Of a DNA stretch of 64,000 nucleotides, positions 22,641 to 35,749 are shown in pieces. The notes below the pieces were generated by a model. The model saw only the letters and a program-made list of their open reading frames with translations. It ran no database searches and was not told the DNA's origin. Made by a program: the position numbers and the translations under genes. The stretch is from Dipteris shenzhenensis (Eukaryota; Polypodiophyta; Polypodiopsida; Gleicheniales), in assembly GCA_047967505.1 (NCBI GenBank), contig CM106541.1; one strand, 5' to 3'. Position 1 is the stretch's first letter, and each line of letters begins with the position of its first letter.

Positions 22641-25318
22641 TATAATTAGTGAAATAAAACAACCAACACAACAATTCAAACTTAATAAACCTCTAGAAGG
22701 GAGACTCAAAGCCACACACCAAGGTCACATAGAAAATCTTAAGCTAAGAAAAAAGGTTCACCCACTCAATATAAACCATTTAATTACCAAAGAGAAACAA
22801 GCACAACCAATCAACAACTCTCACTCACAGACCTCAAGAATCACACAAACATGACCTTCTAGGCTAATCAACTCTCGTTTAAAACAACACACACTTCTTA
22901 AAAAATCTTCAATCACAACTAAACTCAACGAAATAATTGCTCCTCACACAAAAATTAAAAATTAAAAAGCTCAAGAGGACCCTAGAGAAAACTAACTACA
23001 CAAAGCACTGCCAAGACCAACTGATAAACTTAAAAGAGCAATAAAATTACAATTACAATTTAAATCTAACTACAACATCCAAGACCACAAAAGACTCTCT
23101 CTCTCCCTATCCCACTCTAAAACTTTCTTTTTTCTACCTCTACAACTTTTTTCTAAACACACTAAACAATCAAAGAAAATATGAAAAAAGTAAAACATTA
23201 GAGAACAAGAGACTCAGAACTAAGCCAATAGACGAGGTGAAACCTACCTTATAAGACCTGGTCTACAACACAACCCTCCAAATGATGAACGACCCCATAC
23301 AAACAACTCAACTATAAGTGACCAATGACGAATGATGACAGAAGAACCACACAATGAAAATTGATCAACGAGAAACATTACAAATCCATAGGATGATCTA
23401 ACCAACGACAAAGACATAATGAAACTTGATAAAAGTGGCAATCGTACATAGACCCAACGATGACAAGAGCTCACCTGAGCATAAAACTCACACCAGGAGA
23501 AGCTTACCATGCACCGACGTAAAAAAAAATTCAGTCTTTTTCTGAGGCCCACAACCGGACGAGATTCGACGACTCTTTTCAGCACCATGTGTCTTTGATT
23601 GAGCCTGCACTTTTAGACCTTAAGTGCATGGGATCAAAGCCAAAAAAAAGGCTGAAATGAAAAAAGTTTGAAAGAATCATGGCACTGAGAATAAGATGAG
23701 CACTCCAGCAAAGATCCCATCCCAAGAACCTCGACGAGAATACACAACTCAGGAACTAGGAGGAAAACAACGAGGAACCGAGGGGAAGGACCAGCTAACC
23801 CCACTGTCGGGAAGGAGGCTCAAACGCAGAGATGAGGCTAACGGCCCAAAAGTGCACTCAGAACCAGGGAAAATGAACACGTGCCAATCCCTCCCAACCA
23901 TGAAGGCATGCAAAGTGAGAAAATAAAGAAGCCAGCACCCTCAAAAACCTACAAGCAGAACTTGAACTTCATGAACGGAAGGCAAAACCAAGCTTCGAAC
24001 ATGGCTGATCTCTCATCCACCCCAGAGAGACCACCCCAGAGAGACCTTTGGGCCCAACTTGAAGACAGACCCGATAGTATCACGCCCTTCCTTACCAAAA
24101 AGAGAACTCTATCTGCGTGCATGCAGCGTGCCACCTCATGCACTAAGGGCCTGGGAGAACACCTCCAACTAAGAAGACCAAGCACGAAAATCACAACTGT
24201 AGCTACGACCTCCAGCAATAGGCAAGGAACCCACAGCTAGAAGTCTATCCAAACACTACCTAAACATCTACGAAGACTCATAGAGAGAACACGCCTCTTC
24301 ACCTACATTAGGAAGAAGACCTAACTCACGGCCGCTCGAGACAACCAACAGAGAGAACACAAGAAAGATGCAAGGAGCAACCTAGCATCCAAGAGGAGGG
24401 AAAGGATGAAGCACCAAAGGACAAAGATGGCAAAAGAGGGAGAACATGACACTACCTCATCAAAAACACAAAGGACAAACAACTTCAAGCCGCCGACATG
24501 CAATAACGATCAGCTACCTCCTAAACCACACCCGGACAGAATTAAGACTCAAGTGAAGCAACTCACGACCAAGACGCAAAACAATTACCAATAACCAAAA
24601 CATAAAAAGGTAATTACTTATAGTAATGATAAAATACTCGAAGAAGACAACAAATAACCTTGCAACGACCAAATAATCGAAATTACTAACAACCCTTAAA
24701 CAATACACCTATTAAAATCACAAAGACCTATATACCTATAGCATCAAGCCAAGCCCCACGCTCAAACGCCCTAGAAAATTTAAAAGAGTGGCTTAAAGAT
24801 TTGAGAAAAACAAAGACTTCTCTTAACTACACCCAAAAATAAAGAGCTACCCACCATGAACCAAAGAAAACAATACACATAAGATGAAATCTCAACACTC
24901 TTTGAAAATAAAATTAACACATTAATAGATTAACTCCTTTTAAAATACAATCCTCTATAAAATTACAAAACCCTTTTGAAACGAAGGAACCAAAAACGAG
25001 TCGCAAAGCCTAAGACCCATAAAAACTAACCTCATCAATACCCTCATACCTATCTAAGAACTACCTAAAACAAAGAACTCTACCAACAAACACAAACACT
25101 CAAAAAATACCAAACAAACCAACCCGCCAAAGAGCAAAACACTCCTACACCACCTTAACCTCAAAGAGATTAAAGGGTCAAACCATGAACAAGACCGTCA
25201 CCAAAATGAAAAGACCTCAACCGAACTAAGGCAAGAAATCTATCAACTAAAACAAAGAAAGAGCACACCACCCCCTTGAACACACCGGAAAATAGGGAGC
25301 AATCAAAGAAAAAAGAGA
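22641..25318. other. A/C-rich region without genes
   Basis: By eye the plus strand is strongly rich in A and C and poor in G and T over most of this stretch, unlike its neighbours. No recognisable coding is present on either strand. The modest frames at 23244-24708 have no known motif. It may be the untranslated interior of a large non-autonomous retroelement; that is inference. Confidence 0.4.
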
Positions 25319-25329
25319 GAGAAAGATTG

Positions 25330-25422
25330 CCTTCATTGATTCGGGGGCTAATGAGAATTTTCTACTAATAAATATTGTGGATTCCAAACGATTGTCGACC
25401 ATTGCTATCATATGAAAATTAT
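25330..25422 (+). pseudogene. Gypsy-type protease fragment
   Basis: The frame reads IAFIDSGANENFLL, close to the retroviral-type aspartic protease signature of Ty3/Gypsy gag-pol (FIDSGATHNF). It closes at TGA within about 30 residues and has no neighbours of the same element. Confidence 0.45.
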
Positions 25423-25618
25423 CCAAATCGTAGATGATGTGCCAAAATTAGAATATTAGAATAAGAAAAAACTCTCATAAGGTCGAGTCTTAATCATCAC
25501 ACCCTATGGCACACACTTGGACTTGTTCTTTTCTCAATGCATTGTAACCTCCAATACTTTTCTACATACCATTTTGTAGTTAGTATTGTATCTTAGTATG
25601 TCATTTTAAATTTGAATT

Positions 25619-25651
25619 TGTGTGTGTGTGTGTGTGCGTGTGTGTGTGTGT
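25619..25651. repeat. TG microsatellite
   Basis: About 16 TG dinucleotides with one C interruption. Confidence 0.95.
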
Positions 25652-26360
25652 ACCTGCCATCCGTACCTCAAACCAGTTTGTCTCAAATATTATTTATGAT
25701 AGGTGTCATTCTTGGCTACCTAATCTGTGGGTAGCCTTATGAAAACCTTTTTTGCTTCCCTAGTAAGGTCCCTGATTTTTGTAGGTCATATTTAGCATTG
25801 TCACTATTTTTTCCAATTGATGTATTTGGAATCCATTTGTGTGGAATTGTTTTAATATAAAGCAAAATTTTAAAACCGTATCTCTTTCATCATTACCGAT
25901 GTATGGAAGTAATTGAAATTAAGATATTAGGACTTCAAATGCATATGATCCAGGTCGATTTGATTGTTTCCATATGCTTTTCAATATCATGAACGGTAAA
26001 TTGTCTCTTTTTTTACATACTTAGTGATATAGTAAGTTTCAAAGCATACTTAACAAGATACTTATTTTTGTATTTAAGAATGCTTTTCAAGTTTTGAATA
26101 TTTTTCCATTCTTGATTTGGCCAAAGATTATTGTTTCTATATTAATATCCATAAACTTCGTTGGATATATCTAGAAGGTATTATCAAAGGATAAGTCTGT
26201 GGACTTATTTAGAAAAACCATTGCATTTGTTTTATTGATCAACCTTATATCATCAATGAATCTAAATGAATGTTGGAATAGATTCCTCCAAACCCCACCT
26301 TCCAATCCTCATCATACTTTCCAAGAAATTAAATTCAAAGGATATGAGGTAGAGGATACA

Positions 26361-26576
26361 CCATATTGGTGATCTCTTGTTTCCATACTTTATCTACCAC
26401 ATGAATGAGCATGTTTTCAGTGAGTCAATTCATTATAATTATTATGTGATATAGATCAGACCTTAACCCCATATTGGTGATCTCTTGTTTCCATACTTTA
26501 TCTACCACATGAATGAACATGTTTTCAGTGAGTCAATTCATTATAATTATTATGTCATATAGATTAGACCTTAACC
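26361..26576 (+). repeat. 108-bp tandem duplication
   Basis: Copies start at 26361 and 26469 (CCATATTGGTGATCTC) and are nearly identical, so the duplication is recent. Confidence 0.95.
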
Positions 26577-27360
26577 CCTTTATCAATTTTGTTTCCTTCT
26601 CTATGTCCTTTGGCAAAAGAATGTAAAATTCGATTAGGCTTTAATGGAGAGCTATAGAGGTGGATGATAATGGAGACAATGGATGATATTCTCTCTTTCT
26701 TCTTGGGTGAGAACCACCATCACAATTAAGCTATGCTTGCTTATTGGGCATATTGATGTGTCTCCAAAGATCATATCTTTCCTTGAGAATGAATAAGGTA
26801 TATCTTTTATTCCATGTATTTTGAAAAACCTCTTTATTAATTGAGGAGACGACATCATGAAAAGTTCTTGATGTTTTTCATCTTGAACAACAAATTCCTC
26901 AATTTAATTTTCAATTTGCACCATCTTTAAGACCAAAGCTTTTTGGCCTGTGCAATTTATTAGCCCTAAGTTGCACCAATCTTCTACTGCTAGTTGATCT
27001 AGTATTAGCAGTGGAGAATCGGGGTCATTTTTGCATGTCTCTAATTCTATCTTTTGGACATTTTTGTGAATCTCTAAGTCTATTATGATGACTATGAATG
27101 AATGGGTAGTAGGGGAAGGGATATGTAAAAGTGTACCCCAAAGACATCAAGTTCACATGCCAACCATCACATTGTAACCATGTGCAATTTATTTAGTTTC
27201 ATGGTTTGATTATGATTTTCTCAAAAAAAAACATTTGTCTTACTGGCCGTTAGAGGATATCTCTATGAGGACCGTAAGCTTTCTGTGTGTCTTTTGTGGG
27301 CACAATTAAGAGGAGTCTTTGTCTTTTTCAAATCCTTAAGCCACTCTTTTAAATTTTCTA

Positions 27361-27580
27361 GGGCGTTCTCCCTCCTCCCTCCCTCCTCCCCACCTCCCTC
27401 TTCCTCCTCCCTCCCTCCCTCCCTCCTCCCTCCTCCCTCCTCCTCCTCCGTAGGCCCCTCCTCCCTCCTCCCTCCCTCCTCCCTCTCCTCGTCCTCCTCC
27501 CTCCCTCTATCCCTCCCCCTCCCTCCTCCTCCACACTAGTTCTTCCTCCCACCTCCCTCCTCTACCATGCCTGCTCCTCC
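27361..27580. repeat. Pyrimidine-rich CTCCCT tract
   Basis: Roughly 200 bp of CCTCC/CCCTC repeats on the plus strand, almost free of purines. It can form triplex DNA in principle. The open frames on both strands are repeat artefacts. Confidence 0.9.
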
Positions 27581-27975
27581 TTGTAGGATCCCATAGGATA
27601 GAATAGATGCATCTTGCAAGAGGTGTGAGAGCACAATGAAAGAAAGATGGTAGATCTCTATTATGATTGTGAGAGAGAGGACTCTCTAAGCAAGGGTCAA
27701 GGCATAGTCAAAAGAACAAGAGGCCACAATGAGTGCTAGAAAAAAAAAATTCCCAACCAATAAAATTAAGGACAATCTCCAAGTCAGGCGGTTAAAATTT
27801 TAGTCGGTTTTTTTCAAATTTAGCCAGTGCAAAATACACTAAAGAGCAAGGCAATTTTTTCTAGGACTGCAACATAAGAGGGCAATGGGATAGAGAACAT
27901 CTAGTCCTACTCCACCGTCTACAAATTGGACACGGAATCCTATGTCGGTACTAGGGTTTGGGCATATACGTCATC

Positions 27976-28260
27976 AAAACCTGAAAATGAAATTGATGTC
28001 CAATCCTTCAAAATCTGATGTTACTGGTTGATGGTACTAGTCTGGGAGTCTTAGAATCAAACCAAAGCTGAAGGTTAGCATCCAGAGGCCAGCTACCATT
28101 GGCATTCTCTACTCTCATGCTAATGGTGTAGCTATCCCCATCCACAAGTGATCCAACAAAAGACGTAAGCTCCACATCGTAAGTAGTAAGATCCTAAGCA
28201 CCAATTGCTGCAACAAGCCACAAGAAGAGGGGATTGATTCGTCCTGTATATAATACTGGA
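27976..28260 (-). pseudogene. PNGase A fragment P0
   Basis: On the minus strand this matches the middle of the intact gene P3, about 60765-61100. The DNA encoding the NPLFW, VENA(N/I)GSWPL and LHLWFDSK-like region is readable, but indels break the frame (about 25 bp is missing near 28000 compared with P3). Both ends are cut: unrelated DNA lies below 27976, and DNA matching the far 3' flank of P3 begins at 28261. It is the most reduced copy in the cluster. Confidence 0.8.
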
Positions 28261-29353
28261 CATTCTTAGATGTATGTAAAGTGATAGTCAACTATGATAG
28301 AATTTATTTGGTCGTTGACGGTGATTAAACATTACATTCTATGGACACTAGTCATAGTATATTGTTCCACTTTGTAGTTATCCAAGTTCAATTATAACTG
28401 TGCCATGTTAAACCTCAAGAGAGCTCACAGACCTTCAGCAAGCATCACTGTTCTAGGAAATGCCATTATCACTCAATAGATCACTATAGATGACATCCCA
28501 TTTCAATACATACACCCAATAGTCAATGCATGTAGATGAAATAACATTTACCATATGACCCAAATGACTCAAGCAATTTCAAATAAGGAATGAAAATTAG
28601 TAAAATACATTTTAAATAATATAAACGAGCTAGGCACTGAAGGTGATAGCAACAATTCACAAGAATACCTACAACTCCTCCGACACACTATAGCTTGAGG
28701 AGACGAGGACTTAACAGCGAATAGAGCAGCATACAGGACTATCTACACGTAAAATAGAGAAAAGAAAGGTACATATGTCATCTAATATTCCCTTGACCAT
28801 TCACTCAACCATGAGTTACAATAATATAATGCTACAAGCCATTCTACTTATTATGAGTTATTGACATACAACTTGAAGTACCACTGTAAGAAAGGACAAA
28901 CAAAAGCTATTGCACTCTCTTGATACATAAAAATGTCAAGTAAATATCATACAACCTTGGCCTTCCAGAAAATATCCAAACCATCCTCTATGCGGGATGT
29001 GGTTGATTTCCTTGAATAGATCAAGGTATAAATCATCAGAGAAGAAAACCATCATAAGTTTCCAATGACAATAAAAATTTCATTTTAGTTTCTCACCCTT
29101 CAAAGCGACATTTTGAAATTTGGACTTTAGGTAGAACAAATATACACATTAGCAAACCACCCAGCACCTAAAACCTTCACCGTAGGACACATGAATATAG
29201 TCCTATTCAGCATTTGCTAAATCAATATAGAGAATCCAAGAATATGCACATATTCAAAGTGTACAAGCACAATAAATAGTGCTGTTTCTAGCCCCAGAAT
29301 AGTAGCTACTAAGCACTGCCATCAGCACCCAACAATAGGTGCAGGCCATTGTA
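28261..29353 (-). repeat. PNGase A 3'-flank copy, distal part
   Basis: Reverse complement of the DNA downstream of P3 (about 62300 to the window end). Shared words include CTCAAGAGAGCTCACAGACC and the AGTCAACTA(T/C)GATA stretch near the ends. It is interrupted at 29358 by element D and resumes at 35755. Confidence 0.75.
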
Positions 29354-29358
29354 AGAAC

Positions 29359-29810
29359 TGTCATGTGCATGGATTGGTATCTAACGTGTTCTAGGTACAC
29401 AAGACTAGCTCAGGTAGCCTAGGGAGGCTTAGAGCTAGGCAAGCTTGATTCTCTGGTTGAGTGGCAAGGATACGAACCAATTAGAGGTCTTCGCTATTTT
29501 TGGCACTTGGGGCCCGAGTATATATAAGGGGCTAGGTCTAATCATGGATTGTGTCGCGGACGTGCGCCTGCTTCACAGTGCCACCTAGTGGTATGGGACA
29601 CCAAGCTAGTTAGGATTTGGTTGGGAGTTTGTGCCCGTAGCTCAGCTCGTGGCTCGAAGGGGACATCTCCTGATTTAGGATCACATCTCGTAGATATCAT
29701 GGTTGGGTGGTGAGTAGCCTACTCAGTTTCCTCACGTTTGGTGTGTTCTTGTGTTTGCTTGCAGAGTTTGCTTGCAGATCAGAGGTTTCAGGAATGCTGG
29801 GGTCGTGTCA
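29359..29810 (+). repeat. 5' LTR of element D
   Basis: 452 bp, from TGTCATGTGCATGG to GGTCGTGTCA. A TATATATAA motif near 29518 is a likely promoter. The same place in the 3' LTR reads CTATGTAAGG, so that promoter is damaged. Confidence 0.92.
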
Positions 29811-29812
29811 GT

Positions 29813-29825
29813 TGGTATCAGAGCC
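29813..29825 (+). other. Element D primer-binding site
   Basis: TGGTATCAGAGCC begins two bases after the 5' LTR and matches initiator tRNA-Met. Confidence 0.92.
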
Positions 29826-30655
29826 AACTCCTAAGGTAGGAACTTCTGTTGCGAGAATTTTGGACGGATTTTTCTCCAGGCATGCCCCAATTTCGAAATT
29901 TATGTTCATGCCTTGCAAGTGTTTGTTGGTTCATCAGTTAAGGGAAGTGGTATTGGATTCGGATAGAAGGAAGGAGAGGGAGAGTGAAGGGTGATTTCGT
30001 TGCAAGATGTGATGGGTTGAGAGAGTGGGAGAGAGGTATAGTTAGGATGAAGTAGTGAGGTCCGGGTAGAGGTGTTAGAAGGGAGTCAAGAGAGAGCGTA
30101 GAGTTGGGGCAAACGAAGGGGGATCATGTGCGTCGACTGGCTGCTCACGGGTTGTGATGGCAGGTAGAAGGGGAGCACAAGAAGGTGCGCAGCAGGATAG
30201 GGCAAGATCGCAATCTAGGCCAGTTGCCTTTCGGGGGGGCCTGGAGGCTTAAAAAAGCACTACCCCTCTGTTTTTGGAGAGTGAGCTTTTGGAAAAGCAG
30301 GGCTTTACTAAAAGCGTGCTCTCCCGCTATCAGTTCAGCCAATTTGCCTTCTCCCATAGCCTATAAATTGCGTAGAATTCCAGCCCCTCTATGCCTTCAT
30401 GCTTGGGAGCTAGAACACCTATACGGCCTGCTGCACCACCTCATACAGATAGCCAGGAGTGGCGTCCCAGGTTCAAGAATTGGAGCTGAATAATCAGCTC
30501 AACTCAACCCAGCCTACCTTCTTCATCAACCAGCTTTCCCTTCTTCCATCGTCTCCTTCCTGGCCAGCTTTCACTTCGTCTCTACCTTCTAGCTCCGAGG
30601 CCACCCGCTTGCTTCTCTTCTCTAGCCTATCTTCTTTTCAGATCAGATTTCATTC

Positions 30656-31650
30656 ATGGCTAATTCTATAGACCCCGAGCTTGCGATGGGAGACCAGGAT
30701 ATGAGCTACCATGCGTAGGATGGCCAGGGTCTCTACGATGATTTGATTATGAAGATAGCCTTCAGTGAATTCACCACTGCTCTCGATCAAAAGTTTGAGC
30801 AGGTTAACATGAATCAAATGGGGTTGACACAGCAACTCCAAGGGATTCAATCTACACACACTTTTGACTAGCACTATTTAGGCGCTCACGCATGTGGATA
30901 TGCCTTGGCTTCAGTGTTAGGTTTGAACATCACTCCAGATCCTTTTCCCGGAGATCAGAAGTCTCGTACCAAGGAGGTTATTGACACTTGGTTGCACAAG
31001 TGGCAAGTACACTTCCAATTTCACAATTACCCGAATGACAAGAAAATACAGCTTGCAGTAGGGTATATGTCAAGAAAGGCTTTATTATGGTGGAAGGAAC
31101 TCCGACCCAAGCCTGTAACATGGATAGAATTCAAAGGGGTCTTCTAGAAAGAGTTTCTGAAGGAGGAGGAAGATTATGATATCGTAGGCAAGCTCAAAGC
31201 CCTCATGTCCAAGCTGAATCTAACTTTTGAGGTTTATCTTCAGAGGTTTCGGGATTTGCAGACCAAAGCTACAAAGATGGATCCAATGATCTTGTTAGGT
31301 TTCTTTGTGGATGGTTTGCTTGACTCGTATAAGCTACAAATCAAGAATAACAAGTGTATCACTTTGCAAGAGGCCATGAATTATGCGTGCATCTATGATG
31401 ATACCATGGCTAGCGCAAAGGAAACCATCGTTGCCGACACGGGCAGGAAGAACAAGAGGAAGAACAAGAGTCTACCACTGGTACTGGGGAGTCGAAGTCT
31501 ATAGACAATGCCTCCAAGAAACATTCGACTCAGGCGAAGAATGGTCGTGCCCATTTCCTTCATACATTGAAGCTAAAGAAAGAAGGACGTTGCTTCATAT
31601 GCGAGGAGCGGGGCCACACTAGGAATGATTGTCCTAAGCGCAAGAACTAG
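30656..31650 (+). pseudogene. Element D gag
   Basis: Starts at ATG 30656 (MANSIDPELAMGDQ). The frame contains the Gypsy gag core (TWLHKWQVHFQF, ALLWWKELRP, FEVYLQRFRDLQTKA) and three in-frame stops, all TAG (30716, 30869, 31145). A frameshift near 31450-31580 leads to the zinc knuckle CFICEERGHTRNDC at 31591, which is intact, followed by another TAG at 31648. Confidence 0.85.
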
Positions 31651-32334
31651 ATGCAAGCGCCGGGACTAAAGCTCCATGCGGGTCCAAGTACCAAAGCTAA
31701 CGGAGCTAATCAAGTTTCGATGACATGTATTTCTATAAATGTCATTACATGCTCACTCTCTTGTAATTGCACTTTTAATAATTCGTTATTTGATTCCCAT
31801 GATCTTTTTCGAGTTTATGGAGAAGTTAGGGACCAAAGAGTTCACATTCTCTTTGACCCGGGCAACTCTCACAACTTTGTTAATTACAAACTTGTGCAGA
31901 AGATGGGGATGTCCACAATACCTAGCGATTACACCTATGAGGTGCAGCTTGCAACTGGGAAGCAGTTTTGGGATCGCAAGATTGACGCACTTTCTATCCG
32001 GATTCAAGACTACATAGCTACTCTTACGTGCTCCTATGTCATGCACTTGGAGCATGTGGACTTGTTAATTGGAATAGAGTGGTTTAAAACCCACGATATT
32101 CGGATTGGATGGAAAGAGCATACACTTTCTTTTTTGGATAAGGACACCCAATTTTGTATTCAGTATGATAATATTTCCTCTTCTCAAGGACCTATTGTAT
32201 CTGCAATGCAGCTTCGGAATATAATAAGCATTGCCCATTATGATGTGTATCATTGTGTTTTGATTCCGCTTTCTTCATTTGTTGTCTCTATTAATAACAA
32301 AAATGATTTAAGCGTGTTTGAACAGCGTGTTTGA
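31651..32334 (+). pseudogene. Element D protease region
   Basis: 227 residues open. The protease signature reads LFDPGNSHNFV where DSGATHNF is usual, so the residue after the catalytic Asp is changed. A flap-like segment and DLLIGIEWF follow. The frame ends at TGA because a 13-bp direct duplication (about 32315-32340) shifts it. A second short duplication (GATGAGTTAACTTCACA, near 32498-32532) lies just downstream. Confidence 0.85.
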
Positions 32335-32559
32335 ACACCGTGAATTGAGAACGTTGTTGGATGATTTCATGGATGTATTCGCTGCTCAACTGTCGAAAGG
32401 TTTACCTCTAGAACAGGAAGTAGACCATCACATAAATTTAGTACCTGGGGCTCAACCTATTAGTGTTCCACCTTTTAGGATGAGCTAGCTTGAGGAGGAT
32501 GAGTTAACTTCACAAGATGAGTTAACTTCACAGCTACAAGATTATTTGAATATGGGGCT

Positions 32560-33725
32560 ATATGCGATCGCCCAAGTAAATCACCTTGGGAAGCACCTGT
32601 CCTCTTAAGAAAGAAGAAACATAATTCGTGGAGAATGTGTATAGATTATAAACGATTGAATAAAGTGACAATTAAGAATCGATACCTTCTTCCTTGTTCC
32701 GATGATTTGATAGACTATTTAGCCGGAGCGAAGTATTTCACTAAGATTGATTTGCGTACAGATTATCACCAAATCCATATCTATGCTAAACACGTAGATA
32801 GAACCGCATTCCGAACTAGGTATGGCCACTACGAGTTTCTTGTATTGGTTTGACCAATGCTCCTGTCACCTTCCAACAAATGATGAGCGATTTGTTTCGA
32901 GATTTTTTGGGCAAATTCGTAATGTGTTCTTAGATGACATCTTGGTATATAGCCAAACGCTAGAGTTTCACATTGGACACCTCTGGATTTGTCTTAGTTA
33001 TTCTAATACATCATAAGCTCTATGCCAAGATGAGTAAATGTGACTTCTTTGTGAAGGAGATCATTTACTTAGGACACAAGATTTCTACTGAAGGTATTAG
33101 CATTGATTTGGATCATATCCAAAAGGTTTTGGAATGGCCTATCCCTCAGACTGTGAAACAACTTTGTTCTTTCCTAAGATTCACGGTTCTTCTACGGAAG
33201 TCTATGCGTGATTATTCACACATCACGGCACCCCTTATAAACATATTGAAAGGTCGTGGACGCAGGTCTACCCAGCTGATCTCTTGGAATGATGCATTGA
33301 ACAAGGCTCTTGAAACCTTGAAGTTAACTATCAAGGAAGCACCCGTTCTTGCATTACCTGATCCTACCTGACCTTATGCTTTAGAGGCCGATGCGAGTGA
33401 TTTTGTGATTGGGGTAGCTTTATTCCAAGAGGGTAGACCTGTAGCTTTTGAGAGTAAGAAGCTAGACAACACCCAAAATCGTTGGCCCACACTAGAAAAA
33501 GAACTCTATGCGGTTGTGTATGCTCTGAAGGTTTGGAGACACTACTTGTATGGTTCGAAATTCCTTGTATTGACCAATCACCAATCAATCAAGTATGTGT
33601 GTGATAGGTGAATTGAGGGGACGAAAGGCTAGGTGGGCATAATTAATGCAAGATTTTGATTTTGAAATACGTTATTGAAAGGGTTCGCTAAATAGTGTGG
33701 CGGATGCCTTAAGTCGAGTCAAGTT
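32560..33725 (+). pseudogene. Element D reverse transcriptase and RNase H
   Basis: Reverse-transcriptase blocks appear in order: [65 protein letters not shown] (the catalytic Asp pair is present) and YLGHKI. They are spread over several frames. RNase H shows LEADASDFVIG, ALKVWRHYLYG, LTNHQSIKYV and ADALSRV at about 33700. At least three frameshifts and several stops make it inactive. Confidence 0.85.
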
Positions 33726-34210
33726 TGTAAATGCTATGTCATTTACAAAAAATCCTCAAACCTATTTTAATCCTTGAGAGTGCTTTGCGCAACTGAGTCA
33801 TTTTAGTTCTTATTGGCAGAAAGTCTAGGATGGGAGCTCCATGGTTGACCAGGACTCAGGGATTGTGCCACCTATGGTATAGGTGGCAGGAGGTCAATGG
33901 ATGATTAGGAACGGCTTATATGTGTACCAGATGTTTCGAATCTTCGATCCAAGGTTGTATGGGAGTGTCATAATGCTCCTAGTGTTGGACATCCACGTAT
34001 ACATCAGATTGTGTCTCTTGTGAAGCATACCTTTTATTGGCCTAAGATGCGTGCATTTATTGAAAACTGTGATAGGTTGTCGAGTTTGTTAGGTTACTAA
34101 GGTAGAACGCCTTAGAAGCGCAGGTTTATTATAGCCATTGCAAATCCCGGGTAATAAATGAGAAAGTATTTCCAAGAACGTGCAAGGGTCATGACTCCAT
34201 TTGAATCATA

Positions 34211-35215
34211 GTGGACCGTTTGACAAAAATGGCTAGATTCTTACCTACTACAACAACCATCTCAATTGTTCAGCTGGCTCACGAGTTTGTGAACCACTTG
34301 TTTAAGCTGTATGGTTTGCCATCTGACATAGTCAATGACAGAGACTCGAAGTTTACAAGTAATTTTTGGACACTTGTTTTTTAGAAGTTGGAAACTACTC
34401 TAAGTATGAGTTCCTCAGATCATGCACAATTTGATGACAGTACAGAGAAGGTCAAGCAATTGGTTAAAGATATGCTTCAGGCATATGTTTCTAAGAGACA
34501 ATCTTCATGGGAAGATTATCTACCTATGATAGAATTTGCTTATAACAATGCAAAGCATTCGAGTATTGGTTACAGTCCTTTTATGCTTATGTACAGGTTT
34601 CAACCTAAGTCACCAGTTATGGTTGGGTTAAAGGGAATCCAAAATGATGCTGCAAAGACATTCTTGCAAGACATGCAAGAAATGTTGCAATTTGCCAAGG
34701 AGTCTATTAGAAGTGCCCAAGATCGAGACATATTTATTAGAAGTGCCCAAGATCGGGACATATTTTATGCTAATAGACATCCTTCACCTAGAGAGTTCTT
34801 TGAAGGAACGATGGTATATTTGCATATTTCCAAGAAATCCAAGAGCCCAAGTACTGGTTCGGTTTCAAAGTTATCCCCCAGATACAGTGGTCCATTCAAG
34901 GTTATTAAAAGAATTGGACCAATTGCATATAAACTAGAATTTCCTCCTGATGCTAAAGTACATCCAGTGTTTCATGTCAATAGACTGAAAGAGTTACTGG
35001 GTGCGGATAATCAACTTGTTTCTCCTCAAGAAATAATATAAGTTACAGATTTGACTTTTATTCCATACGAGCCTAAGAGTATTCTTGAATTTCATGAATG
35101 ACAGATTCGTAATGTAACTATCATGAAATACAAGATCAAGTGAAAGGATTGTGTTGAGGAGGATGCAACATGGGAGATATTACAGAACCTCCAAAGGACA
35201 TTCCTGAGTTTTATA
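34211..35215 (+). pseudogene. Element D integrase and chromodomain end
   Basis: Integrase core: [24 protein letters not shown] and, after TAG at 34382, a degenerate HPQTDGQTE region (DHAQFDDSTEK) that has lost the usual wording. It continues to SPRYSGPFKVIKRIG and VHPVFHVNRLKE. After TAA at 35039 the sequence still reads as the end of a chromodomain (KYKIK-x-KDCVEEDATWE), with TGA in place of Trp. A 30-bp tandem duplication (34709-34768) repeats IRSAQDRDIF exactly. Confidence 0.85.
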
Positions 35216-35252
35216 GCTAACTTAAGAGTGAGTTCTTAGAGGAGGGGAAGTA

Positions 35253-35749
35253 TGTCATGTGCACGGATTGGTATCTGACGTGTACTGGGTATACAAGACT
35301 AGCTCAGGTAGCTTGGGGAGGCTTAGAGCTAGGCAGGCTTGATTCTCGAGTTGAGTGGCAAGGGTACGAACCAATTAGAGGTCTTCACTATTTTTGGCGC
35401 TTGGGACCCGAGTCTATGTAAGGGGCCCAAAAGTTCAGTTCTCAAGGAGCCAATGGAGCAAGTCTCGTTCCAAGGTGCTAGGTCTGATCCTGGATTGAGT
35501 TGCGGACGTGCGCTCGCATCATAGCGTAGCCCAAGACCCAACAGCAGATCCCAAGCTTCACAGCGCCACCTAGTGGTATGGGACATCAGACTGGTTAAGA
35601 TCTAGTTGGAAGTTCGTGCTCGTAGCTCACCTCGTGGCTCGGAGGAGACATCTCCTGATTCGCGATCGCATCCAGTAAATGTCATGATTGGGTGTGTTCT
35701 TGTGTTTGCTTGCAAAATCAGAGGTTCCAAGAGTGCTAGGGTCGTGTCA
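35253..35749 (+). repeat. 3' LTR of element D
   Basis: 497 bp, against 452 bp for the 5' LTR. It carries extra segments (about 35428-35486 and 35520-35560) not present in the 5' copy and lacks a stretch of the 5' copy near 29710. These differences and many substitutions suggest an old insertion. Confidence 0.9.

Larger units (their letters stand above)
25423..27360. other. AT-rich intergenic DNA
   Basis: No gene recognised. It contains a TG microsatellite and a 108-bp tandem duplication, listed separately. Confidence 0.6.
29359..35749 (+). mobile_element. Ty3/Gypsy chromovirus-like element D
   Basis: A complete but decayed LTR element of 6,391 bp. It has two LTRs, a perfect 5-bp target duplication AGAAC (29354-29358 and 35750-35754), a tRNA-Met primer-binding site and a polypurine tract (AGAGGAGGGGAAGTA) before the 3' LTR. 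The order is gag, protease, reverse transcriptase, RNase H, integrase and a chromodomain-like end, as in Ty3/Gypsy chromoviruses. Every gene carries stops or frameshifts. It sits in the duplicated 3' flank of PNGase A: joining the flanks at the target site reproduces the uninterrupted wording found near 62285-62310. Confidence 0.92.

Noticed and set aside
27285-27552. Ser/Pro-rich frame
   Set aside because: Artefact of the CTCCCT tract.
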